A program made the translations under genes and the position numbers. Below, piece after piece: positions 5,674-7,312 of a stretch of DNA of 7,312 nt. The first letter of the stretch is position 1, and each line of letters opens with the position of its first letter. Origin of the DNA: Pseudomonadota bacterium (GTDB lineage Bacteria > Pseudomonadota > Gammaproteobacteria > Pseudomonadales > UBA5518); NCBI GenBank assembly GCA_963204845.1, contig CAUJIL010000235.1, forward strand, positions 1 through 7,312, read 5' to 3'. Under the pieces are notes generated by a model. That model ran no database searches. It was given only the letters and a program-made list of their open reading frames with translations, and was not told where the DNA came from.

Positions 5674-7312
5674 TCAGCTCCGGTGCGGCGCAGGATGCGC
5701 GCGCGCGGCCAGCACCGGCGCCAGCGCCGCGCGTGCAGACGCGTCGAGCGGCCGGTAGCCGCGCTCGCGAGGCGGGCAGTACCAGACGGGATCGGCGCAC
5801 TCCCACGCCTCGCGCTTGAGTTCGCGTTTCAGCACCTTGTTGGTCGCGGTGAGCGGCAGCGCCGGCACGATGCGCAGGAACGCGGGTTTCCACTTGCTGC
5901 CGAAATCCGCCTGCGCGTCGAGGAAGCGTTCGAACTCCGCCGGGTCGAGGGTGGCGCCCGGCACCAGCTGCAGCGCGGCCATCACGCGATCGCCGACCAA
6001 CGGGTCCGGCACCCCGAATACCGCCGCCACGCTGACCAGCGGGTGGCGCACCAGCACCTGCTCGATCTGGATCGCCGAGAGGTTCTCGCCGTCCACGCGC
6101 AGCCATTCGCCGTTGCGACCGGCGAAATAGAAGAACCCGGCCTCGTCCCGGTAGGCGAGGTCGCCGCTCCAGTACACGCGCCCGCGCACGCGCTGCGCGA
6201 CCGCCTCGGAGTTGTTCCAGTAGCCTTCGAACAACTCGCGACCCTCGAGGTTGACCAGTTCGCCGATGGCCTCGTTGCCGTTGACCAGCACGCCGCGGGC
6301 ATCGAAGCGTGCGCGCGGACATTCCTCGCCGGTGTCGGGGTTCAGCACCACGATCGACGGCGTGACGCCCACGCCGAGCGAGCCGCGCGGCGTCTGCGGC
6401 GTGCGCAGCACCGTGATGCAGCCCTCCGAGGACCCGTAGCTGTCGGTGACCAGGCAGCCGAAGCGGCGCGCGAAGTTCGTGATGTCGGTTTCCGACGCCT
6501 CGCTGCCGAAGGCGGCGCGCAGCGTGTTGTCGGCATCGTCGGGCTGCTCCGGCGTGGCGAGGATGTAGGCGAGCGGCTTGCCGACGTAAGAAAACATCGT
6601 GACGCCGTGGCGGCGCACGTCGGGCAGGAATCCCGAGGCCGAGAAGCGCCGGCGCAGCAATGCGGCGCCGCCGGAGATCAGCGGCGGCAGCAGGCCCATC
6701 AGCATCGCCGAGGAGTGGAACAGCGGCATCGGCACGTAGCTGACGTCGGCGGCGCTCATCTGCTGGCGCTCGACCAGCATCGCGCTGTTGCGCAGCACGC
6801 GCGCGTGCGAGTAGATCACGGCCTTGGGCGCGCCGCTGGTCCCGGACGTGAAGATCAGGCAGAACACGGCGCCCGGCGCCACCGTTGCCGGCGGTGGGGT
6901 GGTTGCGCGAAACGGCCGCAACCCGGCGTCGAACGGGGCTTCATCGACCACGTGCAGGCGGTTCCCCAGTGCCTGCGCCAGGTCCTCGCCGATCTGCGCG
7001 CGATGGACGTGCTCGGTCAGCACGCAGGCGCAGTCGGTGTGGCGGATGTCGCGCGCCAGATCCGCCCCGCGGCGGGTCGAGTTCAGCTCGACCAGCGTGG
7101 CGCCTGCCAGCGCGCAGGCCCCGATCCAGAACGCGTGTTCGGGCGTGTTGTCGAGCAGTGCGCCGACGTGAAACGGACCGTCGCCGCGGTTGGCGAGCAG
7201 CCACGCGGCGCGCGCCGCGGACTCGGCGAACAGCTCGGCGCCGCTCCAGCTGCGTTCCTCGAAGTGCAGCGCGGCCCGCGGGTCCGCGCGCCGGGCGAGA
7301 AAGATATCGGCG
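5674..7312 (-). CDS. Acyl-CoA synthetase (FadD17-like AMP-forming ligase), 5' partial
   Basis: ANL-superfamily ligase that activates a carboxylic acid with ATP and CoA via an acyl-adenylate. About 545 residues are visible and the frame is open to the window edge. The first readable residues, ADIFLARRADPRAALHFEERSWSGAEL, look like the usual N-terminal region, so only a short stretch is missing. Seen (numbered from the edge): the ATP P-loop FTSGTSGAPKAV (154-165), FSYVGKPLAYILATPEQPDD in mid-protein, the adenine motif TDSYGSSEG, YWSGDLAYRDEAGFFYFAGR, the hinge GRNGEWLRVDGENLS and the C-terminal lysine motif PLTATNKVLKREL. A GTG at 7021-7023 is in frame but lies inside the conserved domain (ACALAGATLVELN is encoded upstream), so it is not the start. 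The YVGKPLAYILATPE stretch resembles the FadD17/FadD1 group (recalled, not searched). It is the first visible gene of the operon; the promoter is outside the window. Substrate probably a hydrophobic side-chain carboxylate. Confidence 0.94.
   Translation of the reverse strand, partial: ADIFLARRADPRAALHFEERSWSGAELFAESAARAAWLLANRGDGPFHVGALLDNTPEHAFWIGACALAGATLVELNSTRRGADLARDIRHTDCACVLTEHVHRAQIGEDLAQALGNRLHVVDEAPFDAGLRPFRATTPPPATVAPGAVFCLIFTSGTSGAPKAVIYSHARVLRNSAMLVERQQMSAADVSYVPMPLFHSSAMLMGLLPPLISGGAALLRRRFSASGFLPDVRRHGVTMFSYVGKPLAYILATPEQPDDADNTLRAAFGSEASETDITNFARRFGCLVTDSYGSSEGCITVLRTPQTPRGSLGVGVTPSIVVLNPDTGEECPRARFDARGVLVNGNEAIGELVNLEGRELFEGYWNNSEAVAQRVRGRVYWSGDLAYRDEAGFFYFAGRNGEWLRVDGENLSAIQIEQVLVRHPLVSVAAVFGVPDPLVGDRVMAALQLVPGATLDPAEFERFLDAQADFGSKWKPAFLRIVPALPLTATNKVLKRELKREAWECADPVWYCPPRERGYRPLDASARAALAPVLAARAHPAPHRS
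5678..5681 (-). promoter_or_regulatory. Ribosome site embedded in the ligase 3' end
   Basis: GGAG lies 8 nt before the ATG of the large dehydrogenase subunit and within the last two sense codons of the acyl-CoA synthetase gene. It confirms the start at 5669 and suggests coupled translation of the two proteins. Confidence 0.7.

Noticed and set aside
4482..5819. 445-codon plus-strand ORF opposite the large ACAD subunit
   Set aside because: It is a shadow of the real gene in the complementary frame. There is no recognisable motif and it conflicts with the well-supported minus-strand operon.
7021..7023. GTG as the start of the acyl-CoA synthetase
   Set aside because: The frame continues upstream to the window edge with clear ligase sequence (for example HVGALLDNTPEHAFWIGACALAGATLVELN-like residues in short stretches), so the gene is simply cut by the window.

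Overview
This 7.3 kb window is GC-rich throughout. It comes from a Gram-negative bacterium: it encodes an OmpW-type outer-membrane beta-barrel with a signal peptide and a C-terminal Phe. The OmpW barrel, an AraC regulator of the OruR/MmsR type and REP-like palindromes suggest a gammaproteobacterium with lipid, terpenoid or steroid catabolism. The taxonomic guess is inference.

Layout. Bases 90-878 (+) encode a classical short-chain dehydrogenase/reductase (SDR). A convergent intergenic region of about 620 bp follows. It holds an AT-rich stretch (879-1060), a textbook rho-independent terminator (1061-1088) and a dense array of ten short palindromes (1128-1447), part of which is a 32-bp tandem repeat. 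Next is an OmpW-family porin on the minus strand (1496-2182). It is divergent from an AraC-family regulator (2356-3363, +) across a 173-bp shared control region that contains a perfect 12-bp palindrome. The regulator ends 4 bp short of the end of a minus-strand operon. In transcription order that operon is an acyl-CoA synthetase (7312-5674, 5' end outside the window), a large acyl-CoA dehydrogenase (ACAD) subunit (5669-4500) and a small ACAD subunit (4483-3368). The junctions are 4 and 16 nt.

How the genes fit together. The ligase would activate a carboxylic acid to its CoA thioester. The two different ACAD-like subunits would then introduce the alpha,beta double bond. The pair looks like a heteromeric enzyme: the large subunit keeps a candidate catalytic Glu (DYER) but lacks the RxxFGxPI flavin-contact motif, and the small subunit has RVQFGRPI but no Glu at that place. 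This split, next to a FadD17-like ligase, matches the gene content of the mycobacterial fadE26-fadE27-fadD17 steroid side-chain module, here in a Gram-negative setting. The SDR could supply a hydroxyacyl- or hydroxysteroid-oxidising step, and OmpW could carry hydrophobic substrate across the outer membrane. The AraC protein is the obvious candidate regulator. The substrate cannot be read from the sequence.

I found no tRNA, rRNA, CRISPR array, insertion sequence or transposase. The most unusual structure is the palindrome array. The most informative biology is the complementary ACAD pair.
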